A DNA stretch of 64,000 nucleotides from Actinomycetes bacterium (GCA_023420415.1 JAEZWF010000011.1:1-64000), one strand, 5' to 3'. Positions 17,589-25,620 are shown, numbered from the stretch's first letter. The notes: generated from the sequence alone by a model not told the origin. Numbers and translations are program-made.

Positions 17589-19250
17589 TCAGGACGCCGC
17601 ACCCGGCTCACGGATCGAGGAGACCTTCCACCGCCCGTCGTGCCAGACGAGGGTGAAGCGCAGCTCCGCACCCGTCGCAGCCGGCATCCGCCGCGTGCTG
17701 CTCGCCGTCACGACGTCGTATGCCGCGGTGTCGACGCGGGCGTCCACCTCCGCCCTGCTGGGTGAGACCGACACGAGCCGGGTGCTGCCCACCGTGAGCC
17801 GGACCCCGGCGTAGTGGGCGTCGCTGTCGCGCACCTGCCGCAGCGTGCGGGTGTCCTGGGTCAGCGCCTCGGAGCCCGGCGCATCCAGCGCCGCAAGCCG
17901 TGCGAGGTCCCCCGTGTTCATGACCTCGGCCCGCTCACTGGCCAGCGAGGCCACGAGCTGCGCGAGGTCGCGGCTCGGCGCCCGGCGGTCCGCCACAACC
18001 CCCCGGTCGATCCCGGGGACCGGGGACGTCCCGCCCGCGGCGGTGACCCGGTCGGGCGTCGGGACCTGCGCCGAGCCGCCCCCGTCAGGCAGCTGCCGCG
18101 CCCCGACCACGGTGAGCAGCACGAGGCCGGCCGCCACCACCAGCGTCACGGCTCGCCGCAACCCGCGCCCGGCTCCCACCGGCGCCCGGTGCCGGGCAGG
18201 GCGGGAGCGGTCGGCGGGGCCGGGAGCAGACGGCGGCCGCAGGCGCCAGCCGGTGACCCGCCGCATCAGCGCGGCCAGGCCAGCGCGACCGGCCCGACCA
18301 GCGCGACCCGCCCAACCAGCCCGACCCGCGCGACCAGCGGGCCCCCCACGATCCGGCCAACGGCGCGCGGCCTGACTCGGAGCCGCGCTCGGGTCGACGG
18401 AGCGTTCGTGTGCTGCCCGGATGCGATGGGTCAGCAGGGACGTGTCGTCTCCCCCGACGGTCATCCGCAGTGGCTCGCACGGCGCCGCGTCGAAGTAGCC
18501 GAGCGCAAGCTCCGACGCCGTCGGTCGCAGGTCTGGGTCACCCGACAGGGCCCGACCGGTCAGCTCCACCCAGGCGGCCGGCAAACCGGGCATGACCTCG
18601 GTGATCGGCGGCCGCAGCGCAGCCAGCCCGGGCGCCGCGCCGGTGACGCACCACCACGCGAGTGCGCCAACGGCATACACGTCGGCTGCCGCGCCCGCGG
18701 GAGCCCCCTCGAGCACCTCCGGTGCGACGAACCCGTCCGTGCCATGGGCGGCGCGGTCGGCATCACCGGCCACACGCGCCACCCCGAGGTCGGCGAGCAG
18801 CGGGCGGCCGTCGAGGCGCAGGAGGACGTTGCCGGGCGACACGTCGGCGTGGACGACTCCCAGGGCGTGCAGCTCGGACAACGCCCGCGCCACCGGCGCG
18901 AGGACCGTCACCGACTCCCCCACGCTGAGGTGACCGCGGGCGGCCACGGCCGACGCGAGCGAGCCCCCGCCGACCCGGTCGAGCACCACCGCGAGCGCCG
19001 GAGGGTCGGCGTCGAGGGCGACCGCCTCGTGGAACGGCACCAGCCCCTCGACCTGGACACGCCCGAGCACCGCCAGCTCGCGGGCCGCCTGCTCCGCGTC
19101 ATCCTCACCAGCCAACGGCACGACCTTGACGGCGACCTCACGCTCGTCCCGCTCCCGGGTCGCCGCCCACACCTGCCCGGTGCCGCCTCGCCCGAGCCGC
19201 TCACCGAGGCGGTACCCGGGCACGGTGGGCGGTGACGTCGTCTGAGCCAT
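17589..19250 (-). CDS. Membrane-anchored Ser/Thr protein kinase with extracytoplasmic C-terminal domain
   Basis: The 553-residue protein has an N-terminal kinase domain: glycine loop GRGGTG (20-25), ATP lysine Lys42 in VAVKVV, catalytic loop HADVSPGN (134-141) and DLG (154-156) in place of DFG; APEVLEG follows. The HRD arginine is replaced by Ala, so it is a non-RD kinase, probably constitutively competent. Next come an Arg/Gly/Ala-rich linker with GRAGRA repeats (about 306-325), one membrane helix (about 367-386) and an outer domain of about 130 residues ending LVWHDGRWKVSSIREPG, like an NTF2-fold module. The ATG at 19250 gives MAQTTSPPTVPGYRLG. It is divergent from peptidase E. The extracellular signal is unknown. 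Confidence 0.85.
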   Translation of the reverse strand: MAQTTSPPTVPGYRLGERLGRGGTGQVWAATRERDEREVAVKVVPLAGEDDAEQAARELAVLGRVQVEGLVPFHEAVALDADPPALAVVLDRVGGGSLASAVAARGHLSVGESVTVLAPVARALSELHALGVVHADVSPGNVLLRLDGRPLLADLGVARVAGDADRAAHGTDGFVAPEVLEGAPAGAAADVYAVGALAWWCVTGAAPGLAALRPPITEVMPGLPAAWVELTGRALSGDPDLRPTASELALGYFDAAPCEPLRMTVGGDDTSLLTHRIRAAHERSVDPSAAPSQAARRWPDRGGPAGRAGRAGWAGRAGRAGRAGLAALMRRVTGWRLRPPSAPGPADRSRPARHRAPVGAGRGLRRAVTLVVAAGLVLLTVVGARQLPDGGGSAQVPTPDRVTAAGGTSPVPGIDRGVVADRRAPSRDLAQLVASLASERAEVMNTGDLARLAALDAPGSEALTQDTRTLRQVRDSDAHYAGVRLTVGSTRLVSVSPSRAEVDARVDTAAYDVVTASSTRRMPAATGAELRFTLVWHDGRWKVSSIREPGAAS

Positions 19251-19289
19251 GCCGTCCAGTGTGCTCGGATCGGCAGACCCGCCTCGGGC

Positions 19290-19301
19290 GTTGTCCACAG
19301 G
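19290..19301 (+). other. DnaA-box-like sequence
   Basis: GTTGTCCACAGG contains TTGTCCACA, the high-GC actinobacterial form of the DnaA box. It lies in the kinase/peptidase E divergent promoter. The same 12 bases recur at 21296-21307. A single box does not make an origin. Confidence 0.4.
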
Positions 19302-19320
19302 CCCCCTAGAGTCCCGTCCC

Positions 19321-20055
19321 ATGGCCACCGACCAGCCCACCATCCTCGCGACGTCCGGCGGCTACCGCCGCGGGAGGCGCACCGACTTCGAGTTCGACGC
19401 CCTCATCCACCACGCGGTCGAGCTCTCCGGGGCCAGCGGTCGCCGACCGCGGGTCACCCACGTGCCCACGGCGTCGGGTGACCAGCGCTGGCTCGGTGCG
19501 GAGATGAATGAGGCCGCACGGATCGCCGGGTTCGACTTCACCAACCTCCACCTCTTCCCGATGCCGAACCTCGACGACATCGAAGGACACCTGCTCGAGC
19601 AGGACGTCGTGTGGGTCAACGGCGGCTCGGTCGCCGGTCTGCTGGCCATGTGGGACGTGCACGACCTGCGGCCGGTGTTCCGCCGCGTGTGGGAGGCGGG
19701 CGTGGTGCTCGCCGGCGTCTCGGCCGGCTCCATCTGCTGGTATGCCGGCGGGACGACCGACTCGTTCGGCCCCGAGCTGCGCGCGGTCACCAACGGCCTT
19801 GCCCTGCTCCCCTACGGCAACGGCGTCCACTACGACTCCGAGGAGCGCCGCCGCCCGCTCGTGCACAGTCTCGTCGCCGACGGAACGCTGCCGGTCACGC
19901 ACTGCACCGACGACGGTGTCGGCCTGGTCTACCGCGGCACCGAGCTCGTCGAGGCGGTCAGCGAGCGCGACGGCAAGGGCGCGTACGTCGTCACCCGCGA
20001 GGGCGACGAGGCGGTGGAGGGACGCATCGAGCCCCGGCGCCTGCCCGCCCCCTGA
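19321..20055 (+). CDS. Peptidase E-like serine peptidase (S51)
   Basis: The 244-residue cytosolic protein belongs to the S51 family (class-I glutamine amidotransferase-like fold), which includes Asp-dipeptidases and cyanophycinases. The nucleophile elbow is GVSAGSICW (Ser134), preceded by VVWVNGGSVAGLLAMW and followed by SFGPELRAVTNGLALLPYGNGVHYDSEERRRP, the usual family pattern. The catalytic histidine and acid are likely in this C-terminal half. The ATG at 19321 is chosen because the family domain (ILATSGGYRRGRR) begins right after it. It is divergent from the kinase gene, sharing a promoter region of about 70 bases with it. Confidence 0.85.
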   Translation: MATDQPTILATSGGYRRGRRTDFEFDALIHHAVELSGASGRRPRVTHVPTASGDQRWLGAEMNEAARIAGFDFTNLHLFPMPNLDDIEGHLLEQDVVWVNGGSVAGLLAMWDVHDLRPVFRRVWEAGVVLAGVSAGSICWYAGGTTDSFGPELRAVTNGLALLPYGNGVHYDSEERRRPLVHSLVADGTLPVTHCTDDGVGLVYRGTELVEAVSERDGKGAYVVTREGDEAVEGRIEPRRLPAP

Positions 20056-20085
20056 GCCGCGCAGCGCTCGGCGTACCCTCGATCC

Positions 20086-20745
20086 ATGCGGTTCGAGCAC
20101 CTCGGCTTCGCCCCTGACTTCGTCGACTACGAGGCCGGCTGGGCGCACCAGCGCGAGGTGCACCAGCGGGTCGTCGAGGGCGGGGAGGACACCGTCCTGC
20201 TGCTCGAGCACACGCCGGTCTACACGGCGGGCAAGCGCACCGAGGACCACCAGCGCCCCAAGGACGGCACCCCGGTGGTCGAGGTCGACCGCGGCGGCCT
20301 CATCACGTGGCACGGCCCCGGACAGCTCGTGGGCTACCCCATCGTGCGGCTGCACGGCGTGCCGATCGACGTGGTCGCCCACGTGCGCCGGCTCGAGGAG
20401 GTCATGATCCGGGTATGCCGTGAGTTCGACGTCGAGACCGCGCGCGTCGAGGGTCGTTCCGGTGTCTGGGTGCTGGCCGACGACCGCGGTCCGGACCGCA
20501 AGCTCGGGGCCATCGGCGTGCGCGTCAGCAAACAGGTGACGATGCACGGCTTCGCCCTCAACTGCGACGCCGACCTGTCGTGGGCCGACAACATCGTCGC
20601 CTGCGGCATCGACGACGCCGACGTGAGCTCGATCAGCCGCGAGGCCGGCCGGCAGGTGACGGTGCAGGACGTCCTGCCGTATGCCGAGAAGCACCTCACC
20701 GACGTGCTCACCGCCCCCTCCTCGGCCGCACGAGCAGGTCGCTGA
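20086..20745 (+). CDS. lipB: Octanoyltransferase (lipoyl protein ligase B)
   Basis: This 219-residue enzyme moves octanoyl from acyl carrier protein to lipoyl domains, the first step of lipoate assembly. All key features are present: GGLITWHGPGQLVGYPIV (about 70-87), the catalytic Lys139 in DRKLGAIGVR and the acyl-thioester Cys160 in GFALNCDADL. Its targets, the E2 with two lipoyl domains and the glycine cleavage H protein, fit the neighbourhood. lipA follows 711 bases downstream on the same strand. The last 38 bases overlap the 3' end of a convergent minus-strand gene. Confidence 0.95.
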   Translation: MRFEHLGFAPDFVDYEAGWAHQREVHQRVVEGGEDTVLLLEHTPVYTAGKRTEDHQRPKDGTPVVEVDRGGLITWHGPGQLVGYPIVRLHGVPIDVVAHVRRLEEVMIRVCREFDVETARVEGRSGVWVLADDRGPDRKLGAIGVRVSKQVTMHGFALNCDADLSWADNIVACGIDDADVSSISREAGRQVTVQDVLPYAEKHLTDVLTAPSSAARAGR

Positions 20746-21223
20746 AGTCGGTCGGCTCGGGTTCCACCGGCTCGCCGCGACCGACCCGCTCACGCCACAG
20801 GGCGACCAGCTCGTCGGCCTCGGCCCGGTTGGCGACCCGCCGCGCGTGGACGACCCGGCTGCCCTCGCGCACCACGACTGTGCGTGGAACCCGCGCGAAA
20901 CGCAGGGCGACGAGCCAGAACGGCCACGCGACCACCAGGGCCAGCACCTCCACCAGCGCGGGCAGCACGCACAGGGCGATGAGGCCGACGAAGTAGGCGG
21001 CAGTGACCTCTTGGCGCCCCTTCCAGGTCTCACGCGTGTCCGACATCGGCCGCCACTGGGTATCCGGCTCGAACTCGTTCGTGGCACCACTGACGTCGCC
21101 CAGGGCCTCGGTCATCGGCCGGGTCGAGCGCAGCAGCCACGGGCGGCCCAGGACCTCGACCCGCTGCGCCGGTCCCGGCGCGGTCGTGCCCGGGTAGGTC
21201 ATCCCCACGTATTTCGTCACCAT
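20708..21223 (-). CDS. Hypothetical membrane protein between lipB and lipA
   Basis: The 171-residue protein has a soluble N-terminal part (MVTKYVGMTYPGTTAPGPAQ) resembling an exposed beta segment, two adjoining membrane helices around AAYFVGLIALCVLPALVEVLALVVAWPFWLVALRF, and a basic cytoplasmic tail with RTVVVREGSRVVHARRVANRAEADELV. I recognise no family with a known role; similar proteins occur in this place in related actinobacteria. The start is uncertain: the ATG at 21223 lies in a 17-base tandem repeat that provides several ATGs, and another ATG lies at 21202. Its 3' end overlaps lipB by 38 bases on the opposite strand. Confidence 0.65.
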   Translation of the reverse strand: MVTKYVGMTYPGTTAPGPAQRVEVLGRPWLLRSTRPMTEALGDVSGATNEFEPDTQWRPMSDTRETWKGRQEVTAAYFVGLIALCVLPALVEVLALVVAWPFWLVALRFARVPRTVVVREGSRVVHARRVANRAEADELVALWRERVGRGEPVEPEPTDFSDLLVRPRRGR

Positions 21224-21265
21224 GCCGCCTTCGTCACCATGCCGTCCTCGTCCCCATGCCGCGAG
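21215..21265. repeat. Three 17-base tandem repeats carrying ATG codons
   Basis: CGTCACCATGCCGCCTT-like units lie at 21215-21231, 21232-21248 and 21249-21265 (two to four mismatches). On the minus strand each unit carries GGCATGGTGACG, a possible start region of the membrane-protein gene; 17 is not a multiple of three, so each copy is in a different frame. Confidence 0.8.
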
Positions 21266-21295
21266 AGTAGGGCGAGCGTCGCCACGACCGACGGG

Positions 21296-21307
21296 GTTGT
21301 CCACAGG
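21296..21307 (+). other. DnaA-box-like sequence upstream of lipA
   Basis: A second copy of GTTGTCCACAGG, identical over 12 bases to the one at 19290. It lies in the 233-base gap between the membrane-protein gene and lipA. Confidence 0.4.
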
Positions 21308-21456
21308 TGACCCGTCCCCGCACACGGTCCCCTCGGGAATACCTCGAAACACGCAGGCGTACCCTTGAAGCACGCCCGGTGACCTCCGGGCGTACCCGCG
21401 CCCACGCGGCATACCTGTCGTGCGCGGCGCACCGAACGCAAGGCAAGGGAGTCTTC

Positions 21457-22494
21457 GTGACCGTCGCACCCGAGGGCCGCCGACTGTTGCGCGTCGAGGC
21501 GCGCAACGCCGAGACCCCCATCGAGCGCAAGCCGGAGTGGATCCGCACCACCGCCAAGATGGGGCCGGAGTACACCAAGCTGCACTCGATGGTGAAGACC
21601 GAGGGCCTGCACACGGTCTGTCAGGAGGCCGGCTGCCCCAACATCTTCGAGTGCTGGGAGGACCGCGAGGCGACCTTCCTCATCGGTGGCGACATCTGCA
21701 CCCGCCGCTGCGACTTCTGCGACATCGCGAGCGGTCGCCCCCTGGCCCTCGACCTCGACGAGCCGCGTCGCGTGGCGGAGTCGGTTGCCCAGATGGGTCT
21801 GCGCTACTCGACCGTGACCGGTGTCGCGCGTGACGACCAGCCCGACGGCGCCGCCTGGCTCTACGCCGAGACGATCCGTCAGATCCACGCGAAGAACCCC
21901 AACACCGGTGTCGAGATCCTGCCGCCCGACTTCGGCGCCAAGCCCGAGCTCGTCGGACAGGTCTTCGACGCCCGGCCCGAGGTGTTCGCGCACAACCTCG
22001 AGACCGTGCCGCGCATCTTCAAGCAGATCCGGCCCGCGTTCACCTACGAGAAGTCGCTCAAGGTCCTGTCGATGGCCCGCGACGCCGAGCTGGTCACCAA
22101 GTCCAACCTGATCCTCGGCATGGGCGAGGAGGACCACGAGGTCGAGCAGGCGATCCGCGACCTGCACGACGCGGGCTGCGACATCCTCACCATCACCCAG
22201 TACCTGCGCCCCTCCAAGCTGCACCACCCGATCGACCGGTGGGTCAAGCCGGAGGAGTTCGTGCACTGGAGCGAGGTCGCCGAGGAGATCGGTTTCAAGG
22301 GCGTCATGGCCGGGCCTCTGGTGCGCTCGTCCTACCGCGCCGGTCGGCTCTGGGCAACGGCGATGCGCAAGTGGGGCCGCGAGATCCCCGCGCACCTGCA
22401 GCACCTCGCCGACGCCGCGGGTGACCCGGCTCGTCAGGAGGCCGCCGCGCTGGTGGCCGCCCGCACGCCGGGCGCGCTGGGCACTCCCGCCTGA
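21457..22494 (+). CDS. lipA: Lipoyl synthase
   Basis: This 345-residue radical-SAM enzyme inserts two sulfurs into octanoyl groups. It has the auxiliary-cluster cysteines Cys55, Cys60 and Cys66 (CQEAGCPNIFEC), the radical-SAM cysteines Cys81, Cys85 and Cys88 (CTRRCDFC), and the C-terminal RSSYRAG serine that ligates the sacrificial cluster. The GTG at 21457 is selected because AAGGGA (21445-21450) is six bases ahead and the family begins VTVAPEGRRLLRVEARN; the frame is open upstream to 21307 but without similarity. It is followed after 17 bases by the DUF4191 gene, with which it is probably co-transcribed. Confidence 0.96.
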   Translation: MTVAPEGRRLLRVEARNAETPIERKPEWIRTTAKMGPEYTKLHSMVKTEGLHTVCQEAGCPNIFECWEDREATFLIGGDICTRRCDFCDIASGRPLALDLDEPRRVAESVAQMGLRYSTVTGVARDDQPDGAAWLYAETIRQIHAKNPNTGVEILPPDFGAKPELVGQVFDARPEVFAHNLETVPRIFKQIRPAFTYEKSLKVLSMARDAELVTKSNLILGMGEEDHEVEQAIRDLHDAGCDILTITQYLRPSKLHHPIDRWVKPEEFVHWSEVAEEIGFKGVMAGPLVRSSYRAGRLWATAMRKWGREIPAHLQHLADAAGDPARQEAAALVAARTPGALGTPA

Positions 22495-22511
22495 CAGGTA
22501 TCCTGACCGTC

Positions 22512-23246
22512 ATGCCCCGCAAGGAAAAAGAGCAGTCAGCCACGCCCAAGGAGCCGGGTCGGTTCAAGCAGGTCGGGCAGGTCTTCAACGCCGCCCGCAA
22601 GGTCGACCCGACCATCCCGTGGTTCATGCTGCTCGCGTTCCTCGCCGTCGTGCTCGTCGGCGTCGGCATCGGCCTCTGGGTCGGCCACTGGGGCTACGCC
22701 CTCATCCTGTCGATCCCCATCGGCCTACTGGCCGCGATGGTCGTGCTCTCGCGCAAGGCCGAGCGTGCCGCGTTCCGGTCGCTGGAGGGCCAGCCCGGTG
22801 CTGCCGGAGCGGCTCTGTCCGGGCTGCGCCGTGGCTGGTACTACGACCAGCAGCCGGTCGCCCTCGACGGTGCGCGCGGCATGCGCCCCGACGACATGAC
22901 CGGTGCGGCGTTCGTCTTCCGCGCCGTCGGCCGTCCGGGCGTCGTGCTCATCGGTGAGGGACCGGATGCTCGCCGTTCCAAGCTGCTCGTGCAGGAGCGC
23001 AAGAAGGTCGAGCGGGTTGCCCCTGGCGTGCCCGTCACCCTGCTCGTCGTCGGCGACGGTGACGACCAGCTGCCGGCGCGCAAGCTCAGCTCGAAGATGA
23101 CGCGGATGAAGCCGGTCCTCACCAAGGAGGAGGCCTCCGCCGTCAACAAGCGGCTCAAGGCACTGGGCGGCATGCGTCCCCCGATCCCCGCGGGCATGGA
23201 CCCGATGCGGGCCCGGGTCGACCGCAAGGCGATGCGCGGCCGCTGA
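22512..23246 (+). CDS. DUF4191 family membrane protein
   Basis: The 244-residue protein has a basic N-terminus (MPRKEKEQSATPKEPGRFKQ), two membrane helices (about 37-58 and 60-80) and a soluble cytoplasmic domain with GLRRGWYYDQQPVALD and GPDARRSKLLVQERKKVERVAPGVPV. It is the actinobacterial DUF4191 family, the counterpart of mycobacterial Rv2219, which likewise follows lipA. The function is unknown; persistent linkage to lipoate genes and glnA suggests a housekeeping membrane role. Confidence 0.88.
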   Translation: MPRKEKEQSATPKEPGRFKQVGQVFNAARKVDPTIPWFMLLAFLAVVLVGVGIGLWVGHWGYALILSIPIGLLAAMVVLSRKAERAAFRSLEGQPGAAGAALSGLRRGWYYDQQPVALDGARGMRPDDMTGAAFVFRAVGRPGVVLIGEGPDARRSKLLVQERKKVERVAPGVPVTLLVVGDGDDQLPARKLSSKMTRMKPVLTKEEASAVNKRLKALGGMRPPIPAGMDPMRARVDRKAMRGR

Positions 23247-23249
23247 CGG

Positions 23250-24104
23250 TCACCGCAGCGCGGACTCCACGGCATCGACGTAGCGTCCGAGCGCACCCTC
23301 GTCCATGCGCAGGAACAGGTCGGGCTCGATCAGCTCGAGCTCCATCAGGGTCGGCTGCCCCTCGACGTCGATGAAGTCGGCGCGCGCGTAGACGAGCTCG
23401 TCCGGCGCCAGCGCCATCGCCGCTCGGGCCACCTCGACCTCGCCGGTCGTCGGCAGGTGCGCCAGCTCCGCCCCGCCGTGCAGCGCCTGCACCCGGTAGT
23501 CCCCCGGCTTGGGCACCTTGCGCACCGCGTGTGACAGCTCGCCGCCGAAGAAGAACAGCGACGTCTCGCCGAGCTCGACGCTCGCGGCATACGGCTGGAC
23601 GATCGTGTCGCCTCGGCCGACGAGGTCCGTGACGTGCGCGGCGATCTCGTGGCTCGCGGCGAGGCCGCGCCTCGCCTTGAAGGCGCCGCCGTCGACGGCC
23701 GGCTTGACGACGACCTCGTCCCAGCCCGCGCCGCGCAGCCGGCCGACGGGGTCAGGCTCGCCCTGCGCGAGGGTGAGCGCGGGGAGCACGGGTATGCCGC
23801 GTGTCGCCAGCTCGGCGAGGTAGCGCTTGTGGGAGTTCCAGCGAATCACTGTGGGGCTGTTGACGATTCGCGTGACCGAGTCGACGTGGTCGACCCACCC
23901 GAGGAACTCCTCGAGCCGGTCGAAGTAGTCCCACGTGGAGCGGACGACGACGAGGTCGTATGCCGCCCAGTCGGTGTCGTCGTCCCAGGGCACCACCTGG
24001 GCGGCATGGCCCCGGCGCGTGAGCTCTGCGGCCACCTCACCCGCTTCGCTGTCGACGTGGTCGGGGTTGCTCCAGGTGCAGATGGCGATGCGGCGGGCGG
24101 TCAC
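23250..24104 (-). CDS. ATP-grasp domain protein
   Basis: The 284-residue protein has the ATP-grasp order: a Rossmann-like N-terminus (RIAICTWSNPDHVDSEAGEV), DLVVVRSTWDYFDRLEEFLGWVD, the RWNSHKRYLAELATRGIPVLP linker, nucleotide-binding VVVKPAVDGGAFKARRG and IVQPYAASVELGETSLFFF, and the metal-site acidic stretch PTLMELELIEPDLFLRM. It resembles glutathione-synthetase-like actinobacterial ATP-grasp enzymes that join a carboxylate to an amine. The substrate is unknown. It is convergent with the DUF4191 gene (three-base gap) and divergent from the DUF4097-PadR operon; this trio interrupts the lipA-DUF4191-RDD-glnA order known from mycobacteria. Confidence 0.8.
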   Translation of the reverse strand: MTARRIAICTWSNPDHVDSEAGEVAAELTRRGHAAQVVPWDDDTDWAAYDLVVVRSTWDYFDRLEEFLGWVDHVDSVTRIVNSPTVIRWNSHKRYLAELATRGIPVLPALTLAQGEPDPVGRLRGAGWDEVVVKPAVDGGAFKARRGLAASHEIAAHVTDLVGRGDTIVQPYAASVELGETSLFFFGGELSHAVRKVPKPGDYRVQALHGGAELAHLPTTGEVEVARAAMALAPDELVYARADFIDVEGQPTLMELELIEPDLFLRMDEGALGRYVDAVESALR

Positions 24105-24136
24105 GGCGCCATTGTGTCGTGCTTGCCATCGCGACG

Positions 24137-24178
24137 CTCGCGATATAACGTGTTTCTCAACAACGCGATATAACGCGA
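24137..24178 (+). promoter_or_regulatory. Paired PadR-type operators
   Basis: GCGATATAACG occurs at 24140-24150 and again at 24165-24175, 25 bases apart. The second lies within CGCGATATAACGCG, a nearly perfect 14-base palindrome. AT-rich ATAT palindromes are the usual target of PadR regulators, and a PadR gene is the second gene of the operon that starts 15 bases downstream. TATAAC in each copy could also be a -10 element, so binding would block the promoter. Autoregulation is an inference. Confidence 0.7.
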
Positions 24179-24193
24179 ATGAGAGGACTCATC

Positions 24194-25021
24194 ATGGCAG
24201 AGCAGTGGCAGGTCGAGAGCCCACGGGTGATCGACATCGGGGGCGACGACGAGCTGGTGCGCGAGCTCCAGGTGGGCGTCGTCGGCGGGCACGTCGACGT
24301 CGTCACCCACGACGACTCGCCCACGGCCCGCGTCGAGATCTCCCAGATCCAGGGCACCCCACTCACCGTCGAGTGGGACGGCTCCCAGATCAAGATCATC
24401 CACGGCACCTGGGGGCAGAACCTCCTCACCAAGCTCAAGAAGCTGGTGGACGTGCCCGAGCGCAACCGGGTCACGCTCAGCATCTCGGTGCCGGAGTCGA
24501 CCCGCACCAAGGTCAGCACGGTCAGCGCGAGCGGGCTGCTCGCCGGGCTGCGCGCCGAGGCGAAGGCGACCACCGTCTCGGGCGCCTTCACCCTTGACGA
24601 CATCATCGGCGACGTCGATGTCGACACCGTGTCCGGTGACGTCGAGTGCGTCGAGCTCACCGGCCCGCTCACCGTCAACACGGTGTCCGGGGCGGTCACG
24701 GCCCAGCACAGCGATCTTCCCGCGGTGCAGATCAACACCGTCAGCGGTGACGTCACCCTCGACCTGGTCAACGCGGCCAGCACGATCTCCTCGAACTCGG
24801 TCTCCGGCGACGTCACCGTCCGCACCGTCCACGACGGCTACGACGTCAAGGGCGCCACCGGCACCGGCCAGGTCGTCGTGGACGGCAACTCGGTCAGCCG
24901 CCAGGCCCAGAAGAAGGGCGAGCGCGTCCGTGGCGGCGACGGTGGCATCAGGCTCGACGCCAGCGCAGCCACCGGGAGCATCGTGCTCCTGCGCGCCGTG
25001 ACCGGGGCGCAGGCGTCATGA
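24194..25021 (+). CDS. DUF4097 beta-strand repeat protein
   Basis: The 275-residue protein is a right-handed beta-helix-like DUF4097 member: repeats of T-V-S-G-x-V/D (KATTVSGAFTLDDI, DTVSGDVECVELTG, NTVSGAVTAQHSD, NTVSGDVTLDLV, NSVSGDVTVRTV) run through residues 110-220. Such proteins (adhesin-like, DUF4097/YvlB) commonly pair with PadR and are linked to envelope stress. There is no signal peptide, so it is cytoplasmic or membrane-peripheral. The ATG at 24194 has GAGAGGA seven bases upstream; an ATG at 24179 lies in the operator. The TGA overlaps the ATG of the PadR gene (ATGA). Confidence 0.82.
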   Translation: MAEQWQVESPRVIDIGGDDELVRELQVGVVGGHVDVVTHDDSPTARVEISQIQGTPLTVEWDGSQIKIIHGTWGQNLLTKLKKLVDVPERNRVTLSISVPESTRTKVSTVSASGLLAGLRAEAKATTVSGAFTLDDIIGDVDVDTVSGDVECVELTGPLTVNTVSGAVTAQHSDLPAVQINTVSGDVTLDLVNAASTISSNSVSGDVTVRTVHDGYDVKGATGTGQVVVDGNSVSRQAQKKGERVRGGDGGIRLDASAATGSIVLLRAVTGAQAS

Positions 25022-25620
25022 GCCCGGTCTTCGCGCACGGCCAGCTGAGGCTCTACCTGCTGGCGCTGCTCGCCGACGGGCCGCGGCACGGCTACGAGGT
25101 GATCCAGGACCTCGAGCAGCGGTTCAACGGGCTCTACTCCCCCAGCGCCGGGACGGTCTACCCCCGCCTCGCCAAGCTCGAGGAGGAGGGCCTCGTCGAG
25201 CGGTCCGACGAGGGGCGCAAGGCGGTCTACTCGATCACCGACGCCGGCCGCGAGGAGGTGCGTGAACGCCGGGACGACCTGGCCAACCTGCAGGCCGACC
25301 TCGACCTGTCGGTGCGCGACCTCGCCGAGCAGGTCCGCTCGCGAGTGCGCGGTCAGGCAAGTGACCTGCGGGCCGAGCTCAAGGCTGCGGCGCGCGAGGC
25401 GCGCCGTGGGGCCACACCCGCTGGGGGCGAATCGTGGAAGGGCTGGAAATCCTCTGACCCCAAGGCTTTTCGCGACCTCGAGCATGCCGTCAACGAGCTG
25501 CGCACCGAGGCCCGCACCGCGTGGCGCAAGCACGGGCTCACCGCCGACCAGACGCGTGAGATCGCGGCGATCGTCACCGAGGCGACCGACCGCATCCGTG
25601 AGGTGCTGAACCGGCGATGA
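25018..25620 (+). CDS. PadR family transcriptional regulator
   Basis: The 200-residue protein has the PadR winged helix (about 7-80): GQLRLYLLALLADGPRHGYEVIQDLEQRFNG, the recognition segment SPSAGTVYPRLAKLEEEGLVE and wing residues RKAVYSITDAG. The remainder is a long charged helical part (coiled coil with Arg/Glu/Asp) that probably dimerises. It is translationally coupled to the DUF4097 gene by a four-base overlap. The operator pair upstream of the operon suggests it represses its own operon. Ligand or stress signal unknown. Confidence 0.9.
   Translation: MSPVFAHGQLRLYLLALLADGPRHGYEVIQDLEQRFNGLYSPSAGTVYPRLAKLEEEGLVERSDEGRKAVYSITDAGREEVRERRDDLANLQADLDLSVRDLAEQVRSRVRGQASDLRAELKAAAREARRGATPAGGESWKGWKSSDPKAFRDLEHAVNELRTEARTAWRKHGLTADQTREIAAIVTEATDRIREVLNRR

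Noticed and set aside
19290..21307. A replication origin
   Set aside because: Only two isolated DnaA boxes two kilobases apart, with neither dnaA/dnaN nor an AT-rich unwinding element nearby.
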